This document shows positions 45,033 through 53,214 of a DNA stretch of 64,000 nucleotides, one piece after another. Made by a program: the position numbers and the translations under genes. Origin of the DNA: Microcoleus vaginatus HSN003 (GTDB lineage: Bacteria; Cyanobacteriota; Cyanobacteriia; Cyanobacteriales; Microcoleaceae). The stretch spans positions 1,501,501 through 1,565,500 of the forward strand of contig NZ_CP031705.1 in the NCBI RefSeq assembly GCF_022701255.1, written 5' to 3'. The notes beneath the pieces were generated by a model. It had not been told where the DNA came from. It ran no database searches and saw nothing but the letters and a program-made list of their open reading frames with translations. The first letter of the stretch is position 1. Each line of letters begins with the position of its first letter.

Positions 45033-45875
45033 TTAAGAATCATTAGTCGTGCCGTCGGGCATAATTGCCCGCCTCAAATCTGCATCGCGGAAGTTAGTTC
45101 GATTGAGATTAGCGTCAATCAAAACAGCTTCCAACAAAACAGCCCCGCTCAAATTAGACCAGCACAGCTTGGCCCGGTACAAATTAGCACCGCTCAAATT
45201 AGCTCTTGCCAGGGTTGACCAACTCACATTAGCAACTCTTAAATTAGCATTGCTCAGATTAGCATCGCTGAGATTAGCTCCAATCATCGTTACTTGGCGC
45301 AAGTCTGCACCAGTCAGGTTAGCCCCGCTCAGCATCGCCCCGCTAAGAATTGCCTGATTCAGGTTAGCTCTTTCTAAAAGCGACTCGCTAAGGATGGCAT
45401 TTGTCAGGTTTACCGCTTTGAGAGTTGACCAACTCAAATTTGCCTTCATCAAATTAATACGAATCATGCTAGCGTCGGTTAAGTTGGCCGCAAACAAATT
45501 CGCTTCGGTAAAGTTGGCTTCGGTCAAATTAGCTTCGGTCAAATTAGCCTTGGTCATATTGACTTCTCTCGCCATTGAGCCGCGCAGGTTGGCTCCCATC
45601 AGGTTAGCCCCGCTGAGATTGGCGCGGCTCAAATCGGTACCGATGAGATTTGCTTCGCTGAGGTTGGCTTCTGTCATATCAACCCCTGCCAATTTCACCT
45701 CGCGCAAGTTCGCTCCCGTCAGGTTCGCGCCTTTGAGGTTTGCGTCTTGGAAATTCGCTCTGGTAAAGTTAGCCTCGCTGAGGTTTACCCCTTTTAAGTC
45801 GGCCCCGACGAGGTTAATCTCTCGAAAATTTCTTTCTCCGGCCGCATATTGCCTCAGAATTCGATCGGCCTCCAT
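45033..45875 (-). CDS. Pentapeptide-repeat protein
   Basis: The 280-residue protein consists almost entirely of A(N/D)Lxx pentapeptides from about residue 22 to 275, e.g. ANLKGANLTGANLREVKLAG and ANLSGANLMGANLRGSMA. Such repeats fold into a right-handed quadrilateral beta helix. No extra catalytic domain or signal peptide is visible; the first 20 residues MEADRILRQYAAGERNFREI form a short cap common to this group. The function is unknown; related proteins mimic DNA or act as scaffolds. Confidence 0.95.
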   Translation of the reverse strand: MEADRILRQYAAGERNFREINLVGADLKGVNLSEANFTRANFQDANLKGANLTGANLREVKLAGVDMTEANLSEANLIGTDLSRANLSGANLMGANLRGSMAREVNMTKANLTEANLTEANFTEANLFAANLTDASMIRINLMKANLSWSTLKAVNLTNAILSESLLERANLNQAILSGAMLSGANLTGADLRQVTMIGANLSDANLSNANLRVANVSWSTLARANLSGANLYRAKLCWSNLSGAVLLEAVLIDANLNRTNFRDADLRRAIMPDGTTNDS

Positions 45876-46098
45876 GTCATTCGCCTCGCAATTTTTTTAA
45901 ACGTTAGAGTGATGGGTGTTACCACATCATCCCAGATAACCACGGTATTCAGTCTGCACGCTGTAGTATCTGTAGAATCTTTGCACGGCTTTCCGGGCAC
46001 TGCTGTGCCACTGCCTCCTAAAAGGTCTGACAAATATCAAAGCTTCTGAGAAAATCAACAATAGGGTAAAACTCTCGGCGCTCGGCACTGAGTCAGTC

Positions 46099-46123
46099 GA
46101 TTTTAGATTTTAGATTTTAGATT
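46099..46123. repeat. TTTTAGA heptamer repeat, copy 2
   Basis: Three to four GATTTTA units in the 418-base gap upstream of ilvD. The rest of 45876-46293 contains no gene that I can support. Confidence 0.75.
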
Positions 46124-46224
46124 TGCTCCACAGATTCATCTGGGAGCCGGAACTTTGGTCTAAAATTATGGGCTCACCACGACGATTATCGGAAACTTGT
46201 ATTCGTTTTTGGGCGAGCTGGCAG

Positions 46225-46277
46225 TTGACAACTGACAACTGTCAACTGTCAACTGTCAACTGTCAACTGTCAACAGA
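46225..46277. repeat. ACTGTCA heptamer tract directly upstream of ilvD
   Basis: About seven CAACTGT units, ending 16 bases before the ilvD ATG, so the repeat is almost certainly in the 5' leader of the transcript. Confidence 0.85.
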
Positions 46278-46293
46278 CAAAGGAAATTTTAAA

Positions 46294-47979
46294 ATGCCTG
46301 AAAATTTGAGAAGCCAAGCTGTGACTGGGGGCGTGCAGCGCGCGCCCAACCGAGCAATGCTGCGGGCAGTCGGTTTTGGTGACGGCGATTTCACTAAGCC
46401 GATTGTGGGAATTGCCAACGGGTACAGCACGATTACGCCCTGCAATATGGGATTGAACGAGCTCGCTTTGCGGGCTATTGCGGGTGCAAGGGAAGCCGGC
46501 GCGATGCCACAGATGTTCGGTACGATTACTATCAGCGACGGGATCTCGATGGGAACTGAAGGGATGAAATATTCCCTGGTGTCGAGAGATGTGATTGCTG
46601 ATTCCATCGAAACTGTTTGCAACGGTCAAAGTCTGGACGGGTTGCTGGCTGTCGGCGGTTGCGATAAAAATATGCCGGGGGCGATGATTGCGATCGCCCG
46701 CATGAACATTCCTGCTATTTTTGTTTACGGCGGCACAATCAAACCAGGACACCACAACGGAAAGGATTTAACCGTTGTCAGCGCTTTTGAAGCAGTCGGT
46801 CAATTCAGCGCGGGCAAAATTGACGAAACAGAACTCAAAGCAGTGGAAGAGAAAGCTTGTCCGGGTGCGGGTTCTTGCGGCGGAATGTTCACAGCAAATA
46901 CGATGTCGAGCGCTTTTGAAGCGATGGGCATGAGTTTGCCTTATTCTTCGACAATGGCTGCTGAGGATGCCGAAAAAGCTGACAGCGCTGCCGAATCTGC
47001 AAAAGTTGTGGTGGAAGCAATCCGCAAACAGTTGCTACCGAGCCAGATTTTGACTCGCAAGGCCTTTGAAAATGCGATCGCGGTCATCATGGCAGTCGGC
47101 GGTTCAACCAACTCTGTGCTGCATTTATTAGCCATTTCCAATGCGATCGGAGTTGAACTGTCCCTCGACGATTTTGAAACTATTCGAGCAAAAGTGCCGG
47201 TGCTGTGCGACCTCAAACCCAGCGGCAAATATGTAGCAACCGATTTGCACAAAGCAGGCGGCATTCCTCAAGTAATGAAAATGCTGCTAGAAAAGGGTTT
47301 ACTACACGGAGACGCCCTGACAATTACCGGTCAAACTGTTGCTGAAGTGTTGGCAGATATTCCAGCCGAACCCCGCACCGACCAAGATGTCATCCGCCCT
47401 TGGAACAACCCGCTTTACGCCCAAGGACATTTAGCAATTCTCCGGGGAAATCTGGCAACAGAAGGAGCCGTTGCTAAAATTACTGGCGTTAAGAAACCGC
47501 AAATTACCGGTCCAGCGCGGGTATTTGAATCTGAAGAAAATTGTTTGGATGCAATTTTAGCCGGCAAAATTCAAGCGGGAGATGTGATTATCATCCGCTA
47601 CGAAGGGCCCAAAGGCGGGCCGGGAATGCGCGAAATGTTAGCACCAACTTCGGCCATTATTGGCGCAGGTTTGGGCGATTCTGTAGGGTTAATTACTGAC
47701 GGTCGCTTCTCTGGCGGAACTTACGGAATGGTTGTCGGTCACGTTGCACCAGAAGCACAAGTTGGCGGGACAATTGCTCTGGTAAAAGAGGGCGATTCGA
47801 TTACGATTGATGCGAACAATCGCTTGTTGCAGCTCAATGTTTCTGATGCTGAATTGGAGCAGCGGCGCGCTCTTTGGCAGCCTCCTAAACCTCGGTATAC
47901 TAAAGGCGTTTTGGCTAAATATGCTAAGTTGGTTTCTTCTAGCAGTGTCGGTGCTGTGACTGATTTGGGTTTGGGTTAA
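46294..47979 (+). CDS. ilvD: Dihydroxy-acid dehydratase
   Basis: The 561-residue iron-sulfur enzyme dehydrates dihydroxy-acids to 2-oxoisovalerate and 2-oxo-3-methylvalerate, the third common step of branched-chain amino-acid synthesis. It has TPCNMGL near 49-55, [16 protein letters not shown] with its cluster-binding cysteine, and [19 protein letters not shown] with two further cysteines, and an ending of [16 protein letters not shown] plus a family C-terminal tail. The ATG at 46294 is chosen because AAAGGAAA lies 9-14 bases upstream and [13 protein letters not shown] matches the family start; the frame is open for 57 codons upstream only because the heptamer tract has no stops. No other ilv gene is nearby. 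Confidence 0.97.
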   Translation: MPENLRSQAVTGGVQRAPNRAMLRAVGFGDGDFTKPIVGIANGYSTITPCNMGLNELALRAIAGAREAGAMPQMFGTITISDGISMGTEGMKYSLVSRDVIADSIETVCNGQSLDGLLAVGGCDKNMPGAMIAIARMNIPAIFVYGGTIKPGHHNGKDLTVVSAFEAVGQFSAGKIDETELKAVEEKACPGAGSCGGMFTANTMSSAFEAMGMSLPYSSTMAAEDAEKADSAAESAKVVVEAIRKQLLPSQILTRKAFENAIAVIMAVGGSTNSVLHLLAISNAIGVELSLDDFETIRAKVPVLCDLKPSGKYVATDLHKAGGIPQVMKMLLEKGLLHGDALTITGQTVAEVLADIPAEPRTDQDVIRPWNNPLYAQGHLAILRGNLATEGAVAKITGVKKPQITGPARVFESEENCLDAILAGKIQAGDVIIIRYEGPKGGPGMREMLAPTSAIIGAGLGDSVGLITDGRFSGGTYGMVVGHVAPEAQVGGTIALVKEGDSITIDANNRLLQLNVSDAELEQRRALWQPPKPRYTKGVLAKYAKLVSSSSVGAVTDLGLG

Positions 47980-47999
47980 AGTTGGAATTAGTTAAAAAT

Positions 48000-48017
48000 C
48001 GCCGATCGTAATCGGCG
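48000..48017 (+). terminator. Hairpin downstream of ilvD
   Basis: CGCCGAT / ATCGGCG around CGTA, 21 bases after the ilvD stop. There is no T-run, so termination strength is doubtful. The remaining gap to 48489 is filled by repeats. Confidence 0.35.
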
Positions 48018-48119
48018 GTTGAAACCTGCACTACACAAACTTTCGCCCTCTCGCTTGAGACTGAAGAATAAAGCTGTAGGGTGCGCCTCGGCGCACCTTG
48101 CCGCTATGAGCAGGAATAT

Positions 48120-48288
48120 TATCAATTCCGGTTGCAGTCCTCATGATTGTTGGCTGTTGACTGTTGACTGTTGACTGTTGACTGTTGACTGTTGACTGTT
48201 GACTGTTGACGGGCGGGTCGAAAAACTGAATGGTTGAGTGTTAACTGTTGACTCGATTTTATTATTCCGATGCAACCGGAAACGATAT
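48120..48288. mobile_element. Heptamer-bearing inverted-repeat element, copy 3 (inverted)
   Basis: In opposite orientation to copies 1 and 2: ATCAATTCCGGTTGCAGTCC end, then about nine TTGACTG units, then GGTCGAAAAACTGAATGGTT and CGATTTTATTATTCCGATGC, ending CAACCGGAAACGATAT. It has the most heptamers of the four copies. Confidence 0.75.
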
Positions 48289-48379
48289 ATCATGTTTGGT
48301 CGAACGTAATATTACACCAGTTTCAAAAAAGAATGTAACTTGAGGCAAGCTCCTAACCCGTATCGAATCACTCATTCCC

Positions 48380-48472
48380 AATTCTAAAATTATTCAAATC
48401 TTCAAATCTTCAATTCTAAAATTATTCAAATCTTCAAATCTTCAATTCTAAAATTATTCAAATCTTCAAATC
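48380..48472. repeat. 32-bp tandem repeat, nearly three units
   Basis: AATTCTAAAATTATTCAAAT CTTCAAATCTTC repeats with hardly any divergence, running into AATCTAAAATCTAAAATC. It lies just after the stop of the following leftward gene. Confidence 0.85.
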
Positions 48473-48489
48473 TAAAATCTAAAATCGTA

Positions 48490-49068
48490 TCACCCCTGTC
48501 CAAAAACCTTCACCGCTTCAGCCAAGTCAGTCTCACCTATCAAAATGCAGCATTTCAACAGCTCGATATTCAGCGTTTCTAATCCTGACAACTCGCTCTG
48601 AATTACTTCTTCATAACCATCTTCTCGCAGGTGATACAACCGCAGTGTGCCATCTTCCCAAAACCACACCTCCGGCACGCCCAAAGCGCGATATTTTGGC
48701 AGTTTGTTCAATCCACCGCTGGTATAAACTATCTCGATCGACAAATCGGGAATTGACTTAGCTTCCTTCAAACAAAATGATTTGTCAGCTTGGGTGGAAA
48801 CTTCTCCGGTTTTCTCCTGCGTCATCGAACCACAAGGGTAAAATCTGATGCCTTGTGTTAGCAGAAAAGTTGTCACCAGATAGCCTATGATTTCAGAAAA
48901 GTTTTCGTGTTGGAATCCCGGCATCAGAATCTCGATCGCCCCTGCAAAAAAAGATAGCTTAACTCCGGGTGAATCTTCCGAAGCTTTCTGGATTAACTTA
49001 AACTGCTCCCAATTGCCGCCGATCACTACTCGCTGGTCGATAGTTTCTCGATCGAGAATTTGTGTCAT
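48490..49068 (-). CDS. Uma2/DUF820-family endonuclease-like protein
   Basis: The 192-residue protein begins at ATG 49068 (MTQILDRETIDQRVVIGGNW). It has the Uma2 pattern: GVKLSFFAGAIEILMPGFQHE (here the segment around residue 35-55), SIPDLSIEIVYTSGGLNKLP with the D-E-x-x-S core, and VPEVWFWEDGTLRLYHLRED with the family's WxWE. It is a second, distant copy relative to the one at 16 kb. The TTG-initiated extension of ten codons at 49098 has no family support. Confidence 0.85.
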   Translation of the reverse strand: MTQILDRETIDQRVVIGGNWEQFKLIQKASEDSPGVKLSFFAGAIEILMPGFQHENFSEIIGYLVTTFLLTQGIRFYPCGSMTQEKTGEVSTQADKSFCLKEAKSIPDLSIEIVYTSGGLNKLPKYRALGVPEVWFWEDGTLRLYHLREDGYEEVIQSELSGLETLNIELLKCCILIGETDLAEAVKVFGQG

Positions 49069-49178
49069 AGCAAATTCATCTATAATTGGTACGCTCAATT
49101 ATTGTATGTAATTTCGAGCGATCGCCCTTGCCCTCAAAAGAGCGATCGCCCGCCAATCTCTATCCGCCCATCTTAACG

Positions 49179-49709
49179 CTAACGGCGCTGATTCAAAAAG
49201 CGGCCTGCCATCGACATGGCGTCAGTAATATCTACATCGCCGTCTCCATCTGCATCTAAAAATGTATTCAAAACGGGATTTCCGCCCTGGGCTGGATTTT
49301 GGGCGTTGCCGCCGGTTTGTAGCAAATTCAGTACGAGCGGCACCAAAACAGGTATCATCGCTTGCACTGTGGCGTTATTCAAACCGGTTCTTTGGGCGAT
49401 ATCGGCTATTATTTGCGTCAGTTGGCCTGCTCCGAACAAACTCTGTACCGCTTGGGGATTGGGATTTGTACCGCTAAATTGGTTGACAAGTTGTTGAGCT
49501 TGTGCGTCTCCTGACTGCGCTCGCACGTTTTGCAATGCCGATCGCACGTGTCCGCCCAAAACCGACATTGCTAGCTGAGTCGTGCCCGCATTGACGCCCT
49601 GGTTGCCGCTCAACTGCTCTACCGCACCAAGAATGTTCCCCAACTGATTGGGGTTTGCTTGTTGGTTGGGATTGTCGATCGCGCTCAAAATTTGGTCAAA
49701 TAGTCCCAT
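49179..49709 (-). CDS. DUF937 protein with a dockerin-like calcium loop
   Basis: The 176-residue protein begins MGLFDQILSAIDNPNQQANP, typical of the DUF937 family, and is alpha-helical with QAVQSLFGAGQLTQIIADIA and MIPVLVPLVLNLLQTGG. Residues about 152-165 (DADGDGDVDITDAM) form a single EF-hand-type DxDxDG calcium loop like half a dockerin repeat, an addition to the usual DUF937 tail that I recall in several cyanobacteria. A role in scaffolding or calcium-dependent assembly is only inference. Confidence 0.8.
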   Translation of the reverse strand: MGLFDQILSAIDNPNQQANPNQLGNILGAVEQLSGNQGVNAGTTQLAMSVLGGHVRSALQNVRAQSGDAQAQQLVNQFSGTNPNPQAVQSLFGAGQLTQIIADIAQRTGLNNATVQAMIPVLVPLVLNLLQTGGNAQNPAQGGNPVLNTFLDADGDGDVDITDAMSMAGRFLNQRR

Positions 49710-49957
49710 AATTTTCGCTCCGTACAGTGATTGCTCAACTTGAAATTATAGCAAATCCTGTTTTTCCAGATTACTGAAAATAGTGTTGAGTTGGCTATTA
49801 TCACTCCGCGAGTGGGGTAGCGACAGCCAGTCAGTAAGCAATCTCATACAATGTTAGATTTTAGATTTTACATTTGGCATGAATTATGATATCAGAGTTT
49901 AGATTGCGCGCTTAGAGTGGTCTTCTTTTTTGAAACTGCTCTCAAAACTGAGAATTT

Positions 49958-51889
49958 TTAAGTTTTTACAGTTCCTCTCTCCTCGGACTTGGTTGGCGCG
50001 TTCCCGCTGGAGAGGGAATTATATTCGCTAGCAATTGGAGGTTTTAAGAGCGTATTTTGCCTTAAATTCTCCTGCTTAATCGGCAGGGCGATCGAAAATT
50101 CCGTCCCCATTCCCACCTCCGACCAAAAGTTAATAGTCCCGCCGTGTTTCTTGACGATAATTTCGCGACCAATTGCCAATCCCAAACCAGTACCTACACC
50201 TCTCGGTTTAGTAGTAAAGAATGTTTCAAACATTTTTTCTTGACTTTCTGGTGCTATTCCCATACCGTTATCAGAAATTCGCACTACCACTGAGTCGTCG
50301 TCCAAGTATTCTGTAGCAATGACAATTCTCGGCGAAAAACTCGGTGCTTCCTGTTTCATTGACTCCGAAGCCGATTGTTTTTTCGCCTCCTCAGAGCGGC
50401 TTTTCTCAATTTTTGCTTTTTCTTCCACAGCATCTAGTGCATTGTTCAGAAGATTCACAAATACCTGGTAAAGCAAACCCATATAGCCTTCAACAGTCGG
50501 AATGTTCCCGTAATTGCATACAATTTCAATGCCCTGTTTGATGCGGCTGTTGAGAATCAGCAAACTGCTGTCTATGCAGGCGTGCAAATCGACGGGATGA
50601 GGGGCCGCATCGTCGAGGCGAGAAAAATCTTTCAAACTTAAGATAATAGCTTTGGCTCTTTCCGCCCCTAGCTGCATCGAGTCAAATATTTTGCTCAAAT
50701 CTTCTTTGAGAAAATCGATGTCTATTTCTTCGCCTTTGGCGATAACTGCAGCAGGCGGGTTGGGGATTTCTGTTTCGTAAGTCTTGAGCAAATCTAAAAT
50801 ATCTTCAACATAATGTCTCGCTGGATCGATATTGGCATAGATAAAATTGATGGGATTGTTAACTTCGTGAGCAACACCGGCTAACATCCGCCCCAAAGTT
50901 GCCATTTTCTCATTTTGAAGTATCTGGGTTTGTTGTTCAGATTTCAATTCTTCTAGCAAGTGATTTACTTTCTGAATTAGTTGATTCAGCGAAGCTGCTA
51001 ATACTCCCACTTCATCGGTGCTGGTAACTGGTACTTGCAACTGAAAATTAGATTCTTCAGTCACTCGCTGAGCGATTTTAGTTACAGCGGCGAGGGGTTT
51101 GGCGATCGCCCGACTGGTGAAGCCCGCCAGCAGTGCTGCAACGACGATCGACAGCGCCATGCTACCCAAAATTATTTGCACCCGCAGCGCCTGCGCTTGC
51201 AGCAGGGCCTCCCGCCCAGCATCTTCTTGCTCTTGGGCGCGATCGATAATTTCTGCTATATCATTGACCGCCCTATCTAGTTGCAACCCTATTTTATCTC
51301 GATCAAAATTCAACAGCAACTTACGTTTAATATTTTGTTGAGCGGGGTTGTTTGGCAACTTACTAATTTTTTTATTCACCCTTTCTAGTGGATAAATATA
51401 ATTGACCAGTAGCGAATCGCCCGTTTTTCTGATTTTTTTGATTCCTTCAATTCGTTCCCGCGAGTTAGGTTTTTTAAATTCTGCAAACAACACTTTTAAA
51501 CTGGAAATATTGTTTTGTAACTCTTTGTATTTACTGTCAAATGTTTGGGGCTGTTGTAGTCCGTAAATCAGCCATTGTTGGCTGTTTTGCGTCCGCAGTA
51601 AAGCCACCTGCAACTTATTTAAAAGCTGACTTTCTCGATCGATGTGTACTTGATTATTAGTTATTCGATAGTAATGAGTGCCCACCAACATCCCGACAGC
51701 CGTTCCCCCAATCGCAACACAAAGAGCCAGTGCGTAACCACGGCAGATTTTGTCGTGAATACTGAGGTTGCCGAAGGAACGGGCTATGTGAGCGAAATAA
51801 TTGGGCTTTGGTGGCTGACTGTCTTTGATGTTATGCTCGCAAGAGGTAGAGAGTTCTTGTGAAGGCTGATTCAGATGTTTGACCTGCAT
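49958..51889 (-). CDS. HAMP-containing sensor histidine kinase
   Basis: The 643-residue kinase has two membrane segments (about 53-75, YALALCVAIGGTAVGMLVG; about 233-255, VQIILGSMALSIVVAALLAG) enclosing a helical sensor of about 155 residues. A HAMP domain (about 256-310; AIAKPLAAVTKIAQRVTEES) leads to a coiled coil and an H341 in LAGVAHEVNNPINFIYANID, the same HisKA class as the 40.1 kb kinase, and an HATPase (NALDAVEEKAKIE insertion, GTGLGLAIGREII). A charged insertion in the HATPase (SRSEEAKKQSASESMKQEAP) is unusual. No receiver is attached, and no regulator gene adjoins it. Confidence 0.93.
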   Translation of the reverse strand: MQVKHLNQPSQELSTSCEHNIKDSQPPKPNYFAHIARSFGNLSIHDKICRGYALALCVAIGGTAVGMLVGTHYYRITNNQVHIDRESQLLNKLQVALLRTQNSQQWLIYGLQQPQTFDSKYKELQNNISSLKVLFAEFKKPNSRERIEGIKKIRKTGDSLLVNYIYPLERVNKKISKLPNNPAQQNIKRKLLLNFDRDKIGLQLDRAVNDIAEIIDRAQEQEDAGREALLQAQALRVQIILGSMALSIVVAALLAGFTSRAIAKPLAAVTKIAQRVTEESNFQLQVPVTSTDEVGVLAASLNQLIQKVNHLLEELKSEQQTQILQNEKMATLGRMLAGVAHEVNNPINFIYANIDPARHYVEDILDLLKTYETEIPNPPAAVIAKGEEIDIDFLKEDLSKIFDSMQLGAERAKAIILSLKDFSRLDDAAPHPVDLHACIDSSLLILNSRIKQGIEIVCNYGNIPTVEGYMGLLYQVFVNLLNNALDAVEEKAKIEKSRSEEAKKQSASESMKQEAPSFSPRIVIATEYLDDDSVVVRISDNGMGIAPESQEKMFETFFTTKPRGVGTGLGLAIGREIIVKKHGGTINFWSEVGMGTEFSIALPIKQENLRQNTLLKPPIASEYNSLSSGNAPTKSEERGTVKT

Positions 51890-53214
51890 AGATGCTAACC
51901 TAATAATTCACGCACTGACAATTCAGTCTAGCTTAACTCGCGGCTAATTTGAGAGTACCGCAGGGATAATTAATTTGATAATTTTTGTGAATTAGGATGC
52001 TCTTACCTTGCCTAAGAAACCCGGTTTCTCGTTTCCGCTTTCGGAGCTTCCAAGACGCACTTACGTTAACAAACCCGGTTTCTCTGTACTTAATGTCATA
52101 TTTTTTTATTAATAAAAAACTATTGCTAGACTTGCGAGCGAATAAATCACTGAATAAATAAGTAGGTAGATGCAAATAAGCCAGCCTGCATTTCGATCGA
52201 GTAATAAGCTGTAGCTTAACTAGGTATGCGGGACACATAATCTTTATGTAACTAAATATTAAGTAGCGTGATTAAAATGAAATTTAACACGTTGTGTAGG
52301 GTAGTTTACTCTTTCTCCTCTAACTTCTAATCCCTGAATTATGGGGTGGCGACTTCTAACTCCGATTCAAATATCTCTCCCGCTAATTCATCTTTTTGCA
52401 TGGGTTGCTACTCCAATTCAATTGGGCTTATTTCTGCCCAATATTTGGATAATAAAAAATATGTGAAACCTATTTTTTTGTTTTTATCTTAACTGTCGTA
52501 ATTCTTGACAGCGGTGTATCATCAGTTTTTTTTATGATTATTCGGGAGGATCTAATTTTAGCAGTTTTTTGGGGTTATTGCTCCATCATTTTGATATAAA
52601 TTTTCGATAATAAACCCAATTAGCCAACCGCAAATCAAGCTAATTTAATGTTAAAAAGTTTCTACAATAATCTACGAGTTTTCAAGTAATGCGCTTAGAA
52701 AAGGCCAGAGTTATTGTTCATTGCTTAATCCCACTACATGAGATATTGCTGGTAGTGTTTTACGCTTCCTATCACAAAATCCCCACATGAAAGTAATTTA
52801 ATCCCTCACAACTTCTCACTTGGGGGAATAGTGTTCTGTATGCTCTGTATAATTCCCAGTAATCGTCAATCGTCAACAAATTTTATCTTTACGGCGAGTT
52901 CTCCGAGCTTCAACATAGTCGTAAAGGGTTTACGGCACTTGCTCTTTTTATTATCTCAGGAAAGTGATGAAAGAGCGTTACTTGCTCTTTTTATTATCTC
53001 ATGAAATTGATAAGAGATCGTTACCTTAGAGTAGCCGAATTTCCCTAACTCATTTCATGCAGGAGCCAACAGTAAGTAAATATAATATTTAGAGAATGTT
53101 GTGCAGCTAAGTAACTCTTTTGGTTACTATGGCTGACCCCAGGCTACGCTATCAGCTCATGTGTTTAAGGCGAAGTGTTTAAAAAAATAATCAGCAATAA
53201 AACCCTATAAACTC
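51890..53214. other. Gene-poor 1.3 kb region
   Basis: I see no convincing gene. It contains two AAACCCGGTTTCTC palindrome repeats near 52019-52030 and 52072-52083, a hairpin ATTGGGC/GCCCAAT at about 52419-52441, the 43-bp tandem duplication at 52938-53023, and the hairpin AGTAAC/GTTACT (53109-53127) next to GCTGACCCCAGGCTACGCTATCAGC. The 101-codon open frame at 51933-52238 is made of such repeats and was rejected. The sequence is markedly AT-rich for the window, and it may contain the promoter of the large kinase gene. Confidence 0.6.
52938..53023. repeat. 43-bp tandem duplication, 190 bases upstream of the CBS-kinase gene
   Basis: CTTGCTCTTTTTATTATCTC begins both units (52938 and 52981); they agree over the first 21 bases and at the GCGTTA/TCGTTA ends, with several changes in between. 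Confidence 0.8.

Noticed and set aside
45394..45900. 168-codon plus-strand frame opposite the pentapeptide gene
   Set aside because: Its KLASVKLA-type pattern is simply the complement of the A(N/D)Lxx repeat.
46123..46293. N-terminal 57-residue extension of ilvD
   Set aside because: Encoded by TTTTAGA/ACTGTCA repeats and lies before a good ribosome-binding site; not part of the family.
51933..52238. 101-codon minus-strand frame with two ETGF segments
   Set aside because: It is composed of AAACCCGGTTTCTC repeats, lacks a ribosome-binding site and resembles no protein family.
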